Below, piece after piece: positions 1 through 13,537 of a stretch of DNA of 64,000 nt. The translations under genes were made by a program, and so were the position numbers. The DNA lies in the NCBI RefSeq assembly GCF_033439725.1, contig NW_026944386.1:248001-312000 (forward strand), written 5' to 3'. The stretch is from Neurospora tetraspora (Eukaryota > Ascomycota > Sordariomycetes > Sordariales > Sordariaceae). The notes under the pieces were generated by a model that was not told the origin of the DNA, ran no database searches, and worked only from the letters and a program-made list of their open reading frames with translations. Each line of letters begins with the position of its first letter. The first letter of the stretch is position 1.

Positions 1-890
1 ATACCTTAATATACCAATCCTACCCGAAGTTAAATAATAGGTAGAAATTAAAGCTATATTATAAGGGAGGGCGCTGCCCGCCCTAATACGCCGCTCATCA
101 ATAACAATTACATTATCCACTCTAGTACCTTCGCTTACCCTAATACCCCACCCATTAGTAACGACTACGCCGCCCGCTCTAATACCTCGTTTATAAACGG
201 CTATAACATTAAAGCGCTCTAAATATATTATAGACTTAAAAGAATAGATTAATTCGTTTATGGAAGGAATTGCGACCGGGCTTAGCCCACTAGTAGAAGA
301 GAATCGCAGCCAACTTATAGAGGAATTGTCGGCGGATAATATGAAGAAGTTGAACAATATTTCTAAGCTAATTTTTAGTAAATTATCGGAAATATATTAA
401 GGGAGGAGGCTCCCTACGAGGAATATAGTAAATAAGTTAGAAGCGGGGACTTATTAATAAGGGGATGATATTTAAGTACCGGGCGAGATTAGGGATATGA
501 AGAGGATCCGGGGGCTGCGAGCGGAGTTCGAGCAGACGTTCAAATTACAAATAAAGGAGTGTGAAGACGAGGATTGAAGGATAATTTATTATTTTATATA
601 TATATAGATTTTAAAGCTCTAGAACTTCTTTTATAAGGAGGTAGTATTATAGGATTACTTATAACTGCCTTGTACATGCACGGCTCCCGCTATGGGCAGT
701 CGAGCCTCGTATCGTACTATTACCGCCATTAGCTAATAGTATATCACGTGCATATTCACGTGCAGGTCTAGCTCTGGGCATGGCTCAGCCCTATCCTATA
801 TCGCCAAACTTCTGCACATCTCTCCCTTTCTCTCCTCGTACAACTACGTATATCCAACCTACCCCCCAACCGTCGCCTTGCCTCGTAATA
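1..890 (+). mobile_element. 3' end of a RIP-degraded LTR retrotransposon with its 3' LTR
   Basis: AT-rich DNA whose right end (about 645-890) is an LTR related to the two LTRs of the neighbouring element at 2064-9646. They share a pyrimidine-rich stretch (CCCTTTCTCTCCTCGTAC), a start like TATTATAGG and an end like CGTAATA. Just upstream is a purine-rich tract (AAGGAGG, about 635-641), which fits the polypurine primer site that precedes a 3' LTR. Bases 1-640 would then be the downstream part of the element body, and the rest lies outside the window. Short less-mutated patches survive at about 265-300 and 480-580. The element is old and heavily broken. Family inferred from LTR similarity only. 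Confidence 0.6.
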
Positions 891-2058
891 TATACGCATT
901 CGATTTCTTCTTTATACTATTATAAACTTCGACAATATCCTCCTCCCTTTCGAATACTTTAATAATTATACCTACGAAATAAAACGCAATAAATTTATTA
1001 CGGGCAAAACTAAACGAAATGAATAGGGTAAACAATAAATTACCCTAATTCTATATATTTTTACAAATAGTATTACTTATTTTAAACTAATAAATATCTT
1101 TTATAGAAAAGGTACTTCTAATAAAATTATTAAGGAAAGAACTTTCTATATTTAAAATATAGAAATATAATTTTAATAAAGTAACGTATTAAAACGAATG
1201 ATTATTATTTAATTAATTTAATAATAAATTCGTTCCTATTTTCAAGAATGATATTAAATAAGAGCTTTTACTAATTATAAATATATACCTATTTTACAAT
1301 ACCTAACGAATATATAATAAACTTAAGAACTAAATACTTTATAAAGTAGTACTAGTTATAATTCCTAATAGTTTTACTAATTTACTTTAACTACTTAATA
1401 TAATTATCAACTTATCGTTTAAAAAACTATTAAGAGAATAAATAAAATCAGTAATAAAGGTTTGGGAAAATAATAATTCGGGTAAATAATAATCCGTCTC
1501 TAATAAGAGGGTTATAGTTACTTACATCGTTTTAAAATACTAACAAACCTTATAAACTAATAAAAAGGCCATAATAATAAAATCTTTCAAAAATAATAGT
1601 ATAGCCGTTCTCTTAAATAAATTAGAGAATTACTTTATTAATATTAAAAAGATCGATAGAAATATAATCGATTAGGCTAATTAAGAATATACTATTAATA
1701 TTATAAAAAGATTCAACGATTTTAAAGCTATCTTTAAAAGCGAGGATAATTACAATTTTTATTATATTAAAAAAGCGGTTAGAGGTAGTAGTTCTAATAA
1801 TATACTTAAAAAGGATATAATAGTACAATGTAAGAGAAGGGGATTACCCTCTTATAGTAATAAGGATATACTTCTTATTCGTTTAAAAGCTTGTAAATAA
1901 GGACGACGAGAACAATAGGAACAATAAGAATAATAATAATAACTAATAATCTAAATCATATTACTAACTTCGTCATCGTTAGAAGAATTAACATCGTTAA
2001 TATACCCGACGATATTAATATATATAAAAGTAATACCTTTAATTTCCTACTACCAGCG
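891..2058. other. AT-rich RIP-like DNA, no gene seen
   Basis: About 1.2 kb of very AT-rich sequence between two LTR elements, with almost no long open frame on either strand. TA-rich composition with few CA and TG dinucleotides fits RIP. It may be the remains of further transposon sequence into which the 2064-9646 element later inserted, but I recognise no domain. Confidence 0.5.
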
Positions 2059-2063
2059 AGCTA

Positions 2064-2325
2064 TATCACAGGGCTAGCCTGTGATGTAGTTGCACTGCAC
2101 TAACTGCACATATACCATACCAAAACTATTACTATAGTCCAAAGCCATATACTTACGTACTAATTATATACTCTAATTACGTATAGCCTTACATACGCGC
2201 GCACGGACTAACCTACCTAAACTCTCGCCTATATAGCTAATCTCTATATATACTTCCCTTTCTCTCCTTCGTACAATAATGCACATCTTACCCTACCCCC
2301 AACGGTACCCTCTCGTCCCGTAATA
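2064..2325 (+). repeat. 5' LTR of the RIP-degraded gypsy element
   Basis: About 262 bp matching 9384-9646 along its whole length. It begins TATCACAGG and ends GTAATA, probably from TGT...ACA before RIP. This copy keeps more CA and TG dinucleotides at its left end than the 3' copy. Confidence 0.8.
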
Positions 2326-5300
2326 ATTTATTATACTTTACTATTACATTGCGCGCATTTATTTAAAAAAAAACGATTACCTTAAGTTTTAATTATTACG
2401 GCATCGTTAATTTAATATTATCGATTCGAAATTAATTACAATTCGTCTCTATATAATTAAAACTCCGCGTCGCAATCCTAACCTCGAATTAAATAAATTA
2501 CTAAATCGAATATCGCTATTAAATAGTTCATATTCTCTTTTCTTTCCCTTTCTTACTTAGCCAATATATTAATCTAACAATTAATATCTAACGATATTAT
2601 TTTACACACTCTCCCGATTACCAACAATTTCTTTACTATTACTATAATTAGCGCCTTCGCTACTTTAAACCTAGCTAATTAGAAACATTACCTAGGCTTT
2701 CGAATCCTTTAATAATTAAGTGGTTTAAATTAATATTATAACCGAATATATATTTAACTTTACTTAGCTCCCCGTTTTTTAAATAATTTTCCAGGCCCTC
2801 GACTGCTTTTTCTACAATAATATTATCGCCGCCCGTATTTAAATATAGAAAGTACAAGAGGAATTCGAAATTAGCAAAATTAAATTCGCTACCGCTTAAT
2901 ATAATATTAAACATCGCGAAAATAATATCGCTATAATCCAAATTCAAACCCTCCTCTACGCATAAGAAGTAACTAAAAATTACAATAAAGCTATTAATAA
3001 CCTTCGTAATAGCCACACTAACGAATTTATAATTATCCGCAATATTTAATTTAACGTCGTTAATACCCTTAATAATAATATTATCGCTTTAAAGTAAAAA
3101 TTCGCTAATTTCTACATTAATTTTAAAAAAGCGTATAAAAAATAATATAATAAATATTTAAAATACGTTAATAACTTTTATTAATATTTTATCGCCCCCT
3201 TTAAGGCCGAACCTATTTCCGAATCCAAAGCCGCCATTCCGCCCCCGCCTTCCAAAAACCCTAATAACGATAAAAACCCTGAAGACCCCGAAATAATGAT
3301 TTTTAATAATAATAGCGGCTATAAATTAATATTATATATTATTATATTTCCTACTTTTAATAAAGAAGGCACTTCTATCGAACATACTATTAAATACTAC
3401 GCTTAACGCCTCTATATTAAATTCACTTAAATTAATAAATTGAAAATTTTCGTTAATAAATATATGAAATTCTTATTAATCGCCCGCTCTATTAAAAACC
3501 TTCTATTTAAAACCATCGAAACTAAATTTAATAAAGTTCTTACCAATAAGCCCCCTAAATAGAATATAACCTTCGAATTAATCAAGAAATTCAATAAAAA
3601 ATTTAATAACATTAACATCGTTATATATTTTCGTCGCGAGCTAGAGGAGCTAAAGATAACTAAAGGTATAAAATAATAAAATTTCGAAGAAAAGTTTACC
3701 CTCCTTATTAATTATTACAATTTCGATAATAATATAAAAATCTATTACCTTCATTAAAAAATTAATTAATATATCCGTATTGCTTTTATTTATTAAAATA
3801 ATTAGCTTACTAATAATAAATATAAAAAGTAGTTTATTAAAACCTATAATCTAATTAAAAATTTAGAGGATAAAAATTAACGTAAGAAGAACGCTAATCC
3901 TTTTTATAAAACCGGTTAGCGCCTCTACTCCCAAAATTAATACTAATTAAAGTAGTAACGCTATAAACTTTAATACTATATGTATTTCTAATATCCAATT
4001 CTTTCGTATAATTAATAATAAAATCTTCGAATTCTGTATAAAGAACAGAATATATACTTAATATAATAAAAAGGATTATTTCTCAGCCGAATACTACTTT
4101 TATATTAATTTTAAAAAAGAAATTAAGCCTTCTAACCGTAATAAGAATAATAAAAAATAAAAAAATAGTAATGATAATAATGATAATGATAATAATACCA
4201 GAAACAATAGTGCCAACGGCTAGTAACCCGCCTAGGGTTAATATAATTACAACCAATAGCGCTCCTATAACGGCGGCAGCTATTAAATTAATATTATAAA
4301 TATTACCCCTATTATAAGCACTCTAACTCTCAATACCCCCGGCCCCAACCCCGGCGGTTACTACTTCCCAATTTCTATTTATTAACCCAATTTCGTCAGT
4401 CCTATTATAAGCAATAAAAACGGTTTTATTTATAATTAAAGAAATATATAACCTCCTAATTAAATTGCATTTAGAAATATTAATCTACGAGATAAAAAAG
4501 AGGAAAATAACGGCCTATCTTTCTATAACTAAATATTATAAAAATAAATAGATCTTTAGTAAATAGCCGTTATAAATACTCTAATTTATTAAATTTTTCT
4601 ATCTACTTATCCTATAAATTATATAATTTATATTATTCTACTTTTATCAATAGCGGCTATATTACTCTTAAATTTATTAATTACCGTTTTATTTATTATT
4701 ATTAATTCCTTTATTTCAAATTAGCGACCCCTAAACTTCTTTACTTCGCTGACAACTATATTAAAAATAATATTATTTATTTCTTTAAATTAACAATATA
4801 ACCAGGCGTTTATTGCAAAGTTATCAATTCATTTATCTACAATTTAGTAGAGGATAACCCTATTATTTTAAACTATCCCTAATTAATTTATTATACTCCT
4901 AACATCGATTAGCCTAGCGACTCCCTCCGCTTCGGCCCTACCTATATATAGCGCAGCTACTTCCCTCACAAATTCTAATTTACCTTCGTTATACCCCGCT
5001 AACTAAATAGCATACCCTCTTGATACTTCTAATTAATATAGTAATTAGTATACGCCCCGTATATAGGAAACCTTTTTACGAAGAAATTCCCAACGAAAGG
5101 GAATTAGAATTACTATTATTATTAGAATCTATACATTGCTTCTCTATCTTTACAATTATAAAGAAAGCCGTTCATTAATAATTCAACCGCTTTCAAAATC
5201 AAATCGCTAACCGATTAGGGGCTATACTCTTCAATAAAATTCCTAACGGTCCGGGCTAAATATTTATATTCGCCGCCTTACCCTTAGTTAAACTCCGCGT

Positions 5301-8300
5301 ATTTCTAATACTTTACTAAATAATTAGAAAGGTTCGCATTAATAATACTAATTACCGGACTCCGATTACGTTTTATAGTATCTTTAAGGGCCTTATTAAT
5401 TCTAACGATATTAAGGAATTGTCCGCCTTAAATTTTAATTAGCAAGCCGAAAAATATAAATTATGAATTATTTATATAATACAAATTAATCTAGAGGAGG
5501 ATATTAAAACAATAGTTAAGAAAGATAAAATAGAAGAGGAAGGAAGAGCTTTAAACTTTGGAAATATTAATAACAGTTTAATAGAGGATATAATAAAAGA
5601 AGTATTAGAAGAAAGAAGTTAAAATTATAAGCGATTTTTTAATAGTAATTTCTATTATTAAATTGACGCCCTAATTAGTAAAAGAGACGAAATTACGTTA
5701 CGCGTAATAAAGGTAGCCAATTTTATCTACTTTATTAGTAAAAATAAAGATTTCCCCTATTATAAGAAGGTTATTAACAATCATTTTATAATTAATAATA
5801 TTTCTATTAATAAAATTATATTAGAAGATGTTATGAAATTCTGTAAAAAGGCCGATAAACTCTTTAAAATCGACGCTTAAACCTAAATGAAATTACTTAA
5901 ATTAGTATTATACTAATATCTTTCAATAAGTAGGCTCTAAAGTCCTACCCCCGAACCGTTCTTATAATTTTAAATTCGAACTCTACCTAGGAACTATACC
6001 CCTAGCGGCCTACGGCTAACCTTCTAACCCTGACGAACTAAATATAATTAAAAAATAAATTAATGATAATTTTAAAGAAATCTTTATTAAATCTTCGTAA
6101 TTAAAAGCCTTTACCCCTGTACTATTCGTAAAAAAACTAGGTAAAAGAGTCCCCGTTTATATTAATTATAGAAATATTAATAATATAATTTTAAAATCCT
6201 ATTACCCTCTCCCACTTATTAAAGAAACCCTCAATATAAGTTGTTATACTAAAATAATTATTAAATTTAATATTATCGCCGCCTTTAATTATATTCGTAT
6301 TAAATAAGATTACGAATAATTAACTATTTTTATTACGTAGTTCAACTTATTCGAATCCCTGATAGTACTATTCGGTCTATAGAGCGTACCAAGCGCTTTC
6401 TAGAATTATATCAATAACGTCCTATATAATATTTTTAACGTCTATATAATTATTCATTTTAATATATATTTATTTATTCTAATAACCTTCAGGATTACGA
6501 GCACTATATTAATAATATTTTCGACCGATTAATTAGGACAGGCTTTAACGTTAATACTAATAAATACGAATTTTATATAATATATACGAAATATTTAAGT
6601 CTAATTATTACCACGAGTAGTATTAAAATGGACTTAAAGAAAGTGAAAATTATTATTGAATAAATAATCTTAAAATTTAAGAAATCTTTATAATCCTTTT
6701 TAAATTTTACGAAGTTCTATAAACGTTTTATAAAGGATTTTTCAATTATAGCAACCCTATTTTACAAATTTATTAAAAAAAATACTATATAGACGTAGAA
6801 CGATATCTATTAATATTTTTTTTAAAATATTAAAAAAAACTTTTATAGAGGGACCTATATTTAAAATTTATAATTGGATTAAAATGACGGTCGTAGAAAT
6901 AAATACTTCTAATTAGGACGTAGGAAATACCCTCTCCTAATATAAGGACGACGGCGTCCTTTACCTAGTAATTTACTTCTTAATAAAATATACGGCCTAA
7001 AAATATAATTACAATATTTATAATAAAGAATTATTTGTTATTATTAAAATATTAAAGGAATAGAAGCTAAAATTCGAGGGAACTTAATAACCGTTCGATA
7101 TTTTAATAAACTATAAGAACTTATAAACCTTTACAACCAATAAGCAATTAATTTAACGCTATATATAATAATCCTAATTTTTATTATAATTTAACTTTCT
7201 AACTAAATATACCCCGGGTTCGAAAAACCTCCGACCTAATTCTTTAAATTATAAACCTAATAACCGACCCGCGGGTATTAAAAACGACTGATTAGTTGCT
7301 TATAAAAAATTCTATTAGACCCTTCATAATTCGAAGAAAATTATTTCGAAGACCCTACGGCTAATTTTTCCCTTTACTTACTAAATATTAATAATTTTAA
7401 TAATAAATTAACTAACGATTTAATTCGGGTAAACTACGAAATTTTTATATTTTTATAAGAATTAGTCTCTTATTTAACGGACGAAGTGAAGTATTAATAG
7501 CTGTTAATAATTAAGAAGGTTTTTTACCGCGCCTTTTTAAAATATTACGTCGTTAATAATATTACGAAATAGTAGAATAGAATTATTATTAACCTTTATA
7601 ATAAAGAACTCTAATTTTAATTAATTAATTATTAATAAATTTCCTAAACGCGGGCTACCCTAACGGTAACGCTATATATAAATTCTTATAAAACGAATTC
7701 TATTAAAAAGGTATATATAATAATATAAAGATTTTTTATAAAAGCTATCTCTTATATATAAAAATTAAATTAGTAAAGTAGGGCTCCGCTAATTATTTTA
7801 AACCTATAGCCGTATTTTTAACACTATAAAAAGATATTATGATTAATTACATTACCCCGCTACTAGGAAGTACTTACTTTAATTAAACTTTTAAATATAT
7901 TGTTATCGTTATTAATTATTTAATTAAAATATAATATTATATCCCGATTATAACCCTAAAAGCGGAAGAATTTATAAATTATTTTATCGACTATATTTAT
8001 TTAATTTACAGCCTATTAAATAGCGTCCTATCCAATAAAAGCACCTAATTCGTATTGTATTTCTAATTTATCTTCTATAAAAAACTATCTATTATCCGCA
8101 AATTAATTTCCGCTTTCTACCCTTAAATTAATACTTAAACCGAAAGGATTAATATAAAAATAAAATAATTCTTACAATTTTATATTGATCAAGTATAAAT
8201 AAAATTAAACGAAATAATTAACAATCGCGGAATTTACTAATAATAATACTATATTATCGATAATAAACGTCTCCCCCTTCTTCGCTAACTATAATTATTA

Positions 8301-9383
8301 CCCTTAAATAGATACCGAACCTCGTATACTATTCCCTTCCAATTTATTACTAACCTAATTAAAAAAAATATTATAAATTTTCTAAACTAGCGGACCGCTT
8401 CTAGAAAATTTAGGACTTCGTAATCTAATAAACCCGTCGTACCTAAAAACAATACGAAAATAACGCTAATAAAAAACGTATCGATTCCCCTAAATACTAC
8501 CCCGGCAATATAATTTTATTAAATATAATAAACCTCGCTAACGGCTACCTATATTTTAAATTTTCCCTTCGTTAAGAAAAACTATTTAAAATTATTCGAA
8601 CCGAATCTTATACTATTTACCTCGCCCTACTAACTAATATAAAATATTTACTAATGTTCTATATTTTTATAGTATAACCGTAGTTTAGCAAGGGATTGCC
8701 AAAATAAAATACATTATCAGATATTAAAGCAAATAACAGCCGTATTATAATTCGAACAGATAATTAGGATGAATACAAAGAATAAGCTTTCGAAAAATTT
8801 ACCGACTACGCCCAACGGGGCAACAATTTATATTAGTATTACTACATTAAATAAAAGACTGGAAATCCAACCTAGGAGCCTATTAATAATATTATTAATT
8901 ATAAGTACCACTTATAGTAATTCTATTATAAGAACCCGAATAAACCAATCCCTTTAGAAGTCTAAAACCTCCTATACCACCTCGCATCCAATTCTCCAAC
9001 CCCCACCCCCACTCTAAAACCTTTACGCCAACGCTCCCTAACTCCCACTCCCGAACCTCTAACTCCCGCTCCCACCCCCAAACCTACGCGCCGACGCTCC
9101 GCCCGCCTCTAACAAAAAACCGCCTCAATTATTAATATAACGGGGCCGCTTCCGGACTCGGTTACAATAGTAAAACTTAATACCGCAATTAACAAAGAAA
9201 TAAAAAACAAACTAGATTTAATATTTAATAGGATTATACGACGTTTAATAAATATATAATTAAAAAAGTTACCTCCAACGCAATTTATAAATTATAATAG
9301 AATAATATAAAGGGATAAATCTATTATTATACATATATATAGATTTTTTTTCAATTCTACGAACTTCTTTTAAAGGGGGATAG

Positions 9384-9646
9384 TATTATAAGGCTAGCCT
9401 ATAATATAATTATACTACATTAACTGCATATATACTATACTAGAGCTAGTACTATAGTCTAAAACTATATACTTACGTACTAATTATATACTCTAATTAC
9501 GTACAGCCTCATGTACGCGCGCACGGACTGGCCTACCTAAGCTCTCGCCTATATAGCCAATCCTCTACGCATACTTCCCTTTCTCTCCTTCGTACAATAA
9601 CGTACATCTTACCCTACCCCTAACGGTGCCCTCTCGCCGCATGATA
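9384..9646 (+). repeat. 3' LTR of the RIP-degraded gypsy element
   Basis: About 263 bp, the partner of 2064-2325. It begins TATTATAAGG, ends ATGATA, and is followed by the target duplication AGCTA. It is preceded by a polypurine tract. Confidence 0.8.
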
Positions 9647-9651
9647 AGCTA

Positions 9652-10766
9652 CCTTAAAGCAATTATCCTATTTATACTAATATTTACCCAATTTAATTAC
9701 ATAATAATAAATATTACCAACCCCCTTAAATCTAACTTCGAATTCAATCTTTTAACGGCTTCTCTTACGAACCTAATTAAAAAAGGTACGTTTATCTATA
9801 TCTATAAATATAAAGCCTTCTAGCACGTTGGAAGATGAGAGTATTCGCGGGATGACGACGTAGTTAATATACTTAATAAATTGCTAAGCATTAAGGTAAT
9901 TATCTATAATATTTATAAATAAAGTAAGGGAGTTAAAAAGATAGCCTTAATACTAGGGGTTTATTTACTTACATACAAGATCAATATTGCTAAGAATCAA
10001 CTTTATCTTTACCATAGCTAGATTGCTAGGATTTAGTTATAAGGGAAGGTTATAGGGGGAAAAGAAAAAGATAAGGGAAAAAGATAGGGTACAATAATTT
10101 CGAATTTACAATGCTCTGGGGTAGCAATATATCTCCCCTACCCAAATTGGCGGGTATATATATACTTAGCATCAGGCAGAAAAATGGCATATATGTGCCT
10201 ATGCCTAGCCTAACCGGATCTCAATTTCGCGAGATAATACGGTAGGTATTCCGAATACCTAAAGTCCGGATTACCAAGATTTTCTTTATAATCGCATCGG
10301 AGTTAAACACATTAATGTCCACGATAATCGGAGATCAGAGGGCAAAGCGGAGACAGAAACAGCCGTTAAAACAAGTGGGGGAAGAGGGGCTCTCGTTCGG
10401 ATCTGTCTTATATTCCGTTCGTGAACCTCACTCACTCCTTTTCCGACTTGATAACAAATTGTCGACGAGCCTCATGCAGACAGGAGGAACATATCAATCA
10501 AACTTCTCGCTTGCTTTGATCACAAGACTTAACTAATTCTATACCTGAACTCCAATATTGTAAGTCCATCGATATATATTCAAACCACCATCGGTATTTC
10601 CCATCAATTACAATCTCCCGTATCGTAAAATCAGCAAATACGTCTTCGTCCACAACCATCCGCTCCATCAACACCATCAACTGCGCCTCAACACAGCACA
10701 GCACAACCCCCCTTCGATTACCAAAACGACACCAACTAACACCCGCAGCCTCATCAAAATTTCACG
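9652..10766. other. Boundary from RIP-type DNA to gene island
   Basis: Base composition changes gradually from AT-rich, RIP-like sequence (to about 10.25 kb) to ordinary composition. No gene is recognised. The last 250 bases (about 10.5-10.77 kb) are pyrimidine- and CA-rich, consistent with promoter and 5' leader of the dehydrogenase gene that starts at 10767. Confidence 0.5.
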
Positions 10767-11657
10767 ATGGCTCCTCCTAGCTTCCAAAAAGGCAACACAG
10801 CCCTCATAACCGGCGGCGCCTCCGGCATCGGCCTCGCCCTCGCCACCCGCCTCTTGTCCTACGGCCTCCGCGTGCTCGTCGCCGACAAAGATGTCTCCCG
10901 CCTCTCCTCATCTCTCTCCCCCGCCGAAACAGAAACCAAGGACCTGCTCACCACCTTCGAAATGGACGTGGCCAACCTCGAAGACTGGAACCGCCTCAAA
11001 GCCACGATCGACGAACTCTTCGACGGCAAACTAAACGTCCTGGCCCTAAACGCCGGCCGGTACCTCCCCACCACCTTCACCAACCCGGACCCGACGAACT
11101 TTTACGAGACGATGCAGACGAATCTGTTTGGGGTTATTAATGGGGTGACGACCATGTTGCCGCTGGTCCAACAGACCTCATTGTCCCAGACTTCTTCTGC
11201 TGGTCCAAGCAGCTGCAGCTGCAGCATCATCATCACCGGCTCCAAGCAGGGTATCACTAACCCGCCTGCTAATCCTGCTTACAACGCGAGCAAATCGGCT
11301 GTTAAGACGTTGGCTGAGCATTTGTCTTTTGATCTTTCGACTTCCCATCCTCATATCTCTGTGCACCTGTTGGTGCCGGGGTGGACGTTTACGGGAATGA
11401 CTGGCGCAGGAGAGAAGGAGAAGGAGAAACCGGCGGGAGCGTGGTGGCCTGAGCAGGTGGTTGAGTACTTGGAGGGAAAAATGGCGGAGGGCAAGTTTTA
11501 TGTGATTTGTCCGGATAATGCTGTTACTGAGGAGATGGACAAGCGGAGGATGGCCTGGGCTATGGGGGATGTGGTGGAAAACAGGCCGCCGTTGACGAGG
11601 TGGAGGGGGGAGTGGAAGGAGAAGGCGGAGGAGGGGATGAAGGGGTTGGATGTTTAG
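10767..11657 (+). CDS. Short-chain dehydrogenase/reductase (SDR)
   Basis: Single-exon gene, 296 residues. It shows the classical SDR layout: cofactor-binding TGGASGIG at residues 15-22, an acidic residue after the second strand (D40, in VADKD) that in this family usually favours NAD(H), the NAG motif at 95-97, a candidate catalytic Ser159 (ITGS) and the YxxxK pair Y172/K176 in AYNASK. The length fits a Rossmann-fold SDR with a somewhat long C-terminus. SDRs oxidise or reduce hydroxyl/keto groups on many small substrates, and the substrate here cannot be told. No signal peptide or membrane segment is seen, so it is probably cytosolic. It is the first gene beyond the RIP-degraded block and has no cluster partners. 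The start codon lies just before the Rossmann fold, as is usual. Confidence 0.88.
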   Translation: MAPPSFQKGNTALITGGASGIGLALATRLLSYGLRVLVADKDVSRLSSSLSPAETETKDLLTTFEMDVANLEDWNRLKATIDELFDGKLNVLALNAGRYLPTTFTNPDPTNFYETMQTNLFGVINGVTTMLPLVQQTSLSQTSSAGPSSCSCSIIITGSKQGITNPPANPAYNASKSAVKTLAEHLSFDLSTSHPHISVHLLVPGWTFTGMTGAGEKEKEKPAGAWWPEQVVEYLEGKMAEGKFYVICPDNAVTEEMDKRRMAWAMGDVVENRPPLTRWRGEWKEKAEEGMKGLDV

Positions 11658-12650
11658 GTTTGAGCATGGCACGTGAGAGGAGGTGAGATATGTCCAAGGA
11701 AATGATTTTATTGCTATGACCTACGATCCGGTGATACTCACCAAATACTGTCTTGATGACGGGCGAAAATGTGCCTCACCATCAAACCTCCGATATCATC
11801 GATTGCTCTCCAAGGAAGTCTGCAGGTGAGACCAGTAGGATTCCTGGTAGGGTCCTCTGGTTGGGTTGATCTTCGCCAGTCGTATACCTCGAGAACCGTG
11901 GGGCTTGTGGTTAACGCGGAGATAATCTGGCGGTCATGGTTCAAATGGTTTGGTCAAAATATACGTCCCTACCTGTGAAGGTGTCCGGGTCCAGAATGGA
12001 AATATCATAGGGAGGTTTGCCATCCCTTGGTCCAAGTAACGACCAGATATGAAATCCAAGGTGATGCTGTGACATGTCAAGGTTAGTAGCAAACTGAAAC
12101 AACACAAAAGTCACAAGTGCAAAAACATGCACTTGCAAACCTCTGAGCAACCAGGCTTGATGATATAACTTCGGGAGAACCTCCCATGGAGCATTTCACA
12201 AGCTTGAAGCGCAGAGGCAGCAAGTTGTATGTGAAATGGCCATTGAGAACAAAAAAACTGTCTCGATTTGTTTTCTTTTTGTTGCTCTGGTTTATCGTAA
12301 TACTCCTCTTGCCCTCTACCGACCCACGGGTCCTGCAAACGTTCCTCCGCAGCGCTAGCACGGGTGTTGAGAACAAAACCCAGCACTCAAGGTCCTAGAC
12401 ACACGGTCGTCGCTTTGTTGCCAGTCGTTTCAAGTATAGAAGTTGAAGTTCATCGTCGTGGATGCCGTGAATATTCGTCGCCAAGATAGAAAAAGGGCGA
12501 TATTTGAATGTGGGTATCGAGGCCCTTTTGTCGTCAAGTCGAAGCCCTGACTGCACGGCCACTCCGAACGTCAAGAGGCATGGTATTGCGAGAAGCCATC
12601 ACACCACCCTCCTCCATTCATCCTTCCGTCGTCAAGTCGGTCGAACAAAT
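11658..12650. other. Intergenic region, convergent 3' ends
   Basis: About 1 kb between the convergently transcribed dehydrogenase and ribosomal protein L26 genes. Short open frames exist on both strands but none resembles a known protein. Probably 3' untranslated and spacer sequence. Confidence 0.5.
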
Positions 12651-13182
12651 TTAGGCGGAGACCTTGGTGGGCTTGGCGAGCTCACGGCCGCGCTTGATGC
12701 GCTCAAGGATGGCCTCACGGTCCTTGTCAAGCTTGAGCTTGGTAATGACGACGTTGGAGGGGTGGATGCCGACGGGGACGGAGGCACCGGTGGCCTTGTC
12801 GCGGGTAACGCGCTCGACGTGGATGACGTACTTGAGGCGATAGACGGAAGTGACCTTGCCCTCCTTGTCCTTGTTGGAGCCGCGGACAATGGTGACCTCG
12901 TCGTCCTTGCGGATGGGGATGGAGCGGACCTGCCTCACGTTAACCTTCCATTCATCACGCTGGTTGTTTGAACAGAGATGACCTACGTTGTACTTCTCAC
13001 GGAGCTCCTTGGAAAGGGGAGCGCTCATGATGTTGCGACGAACGCTGGAGGGAGCGCTGAAGTGCGCCTTGCGCGACTTGCGGCGGCTGGAGGAAACGGC
13101 TATCCCATTGTCAGTATTTCGCTATTCGTTATTTCAATGATTGACGGTGACGGTAGTACTCACAGTTGTTGACCTTGACCAT
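12651..13182 (-). CDS. rpl26: 60S ribosomal protein L26 (uL24)
   Basis: Exons 13182-13164, 13099-12987 and 12929-12651; 136 residues. The protein starts MVKVNN and continues with the conserved eukaryotic L26 features [43 protein letters not shown] and the KOW-type segment [12 protein letters not shown]. Eukaryotic L26 is close in length (127 residues in yeast). L26 belongs to the large cytosolic ribosomal subunit and sits near the peptide exit tunnel. Intron 1 (13100-13163) interrupts codon 7. Intron 2 (12930-12986, 57 nt) starts GTAGGT and ends GCAG; it contains no stop and is in frame, so without family comparison it would be read as 19 extra residues. The first coding exon is only 19 nt. 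Expression is expected to be strong and constitutive. Confidence 0.96.
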
Positions 13183-13537
13183 TTTGACTGATTTGTGCCG
13201 ACCGAGGAAGGATGTTCAATTCAGAATCTCCGCGTTCAGAGGGAAAGAGCAAAAATTTGAAGCCAAGTAGTTTGTGGGTGCAATTTGGCAAAACTGTGGG
13301 GTCTGCCAAAAAGCCCTGACCGCCTTCTGCATTGAGGCTGGTCTGTGCTCGGGCTGGTAGAACGGAGGTTGCCGACAACGACTTTTGGGCCAAGGTGTTT
13401 CTGACCAGGGTTAGGGGTGGCACTGGGACAAGACAATGGCTCGACTACATGAAGCAACACTCAACGATATTACTGTACCAAGATTGATTATGGCCATCCT
13501 ATGTATGTAACCAGGGATTTGTACAATATCTATGCAC
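13183..13537. other. Spacer between rpl26 and the GEN1-like gene
   Basis: About 355 bases between two minus-strand genes. It should hold the promoter and leader of rpl26 and the 3' end of the GEN1-like transcript. No specific element recognised. Confidence 0.4.

Larger units (their letters stand above)
2064..9646 (+). mobile_element. RIP-degraded full-length Ty3/gypsy LTR retrotransposon
   Basis: The element is bounded by two similar LTRs (2064-2325 and 9384-9646) and by the direct repeat AGCTA at 2059-2063 and 9647-9651, a 5-bp target site duplication. A purine tract (AAAGGGGGA, about 9372-9380) sits just before the 3' LTR. In plus orientation, degraded segments still resemble gypsy parts in the usual order: gag-like at roughly 3-4.2 kb, reverse transcriptase near 6.0-6.6 kb, RNase H near 6.8-7.2 kb and integrase near 7.6-8.3 kb. 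The order RT, RNase H, integrase is that of Ty3/gypsy. Differences between the LTRs are overwhelmingly C/T and G/A transitions, the mark of RIP. It is a fossil with very many breaks and no coding capacity. Confidence 0.82.

Noticed and set aside
12504-12971. 155-codon plus-strand frame opposite RPL26
   Set aside because: Gly/Asp/Leu-rich antisense of a ribosomal protein exon, no independent support.
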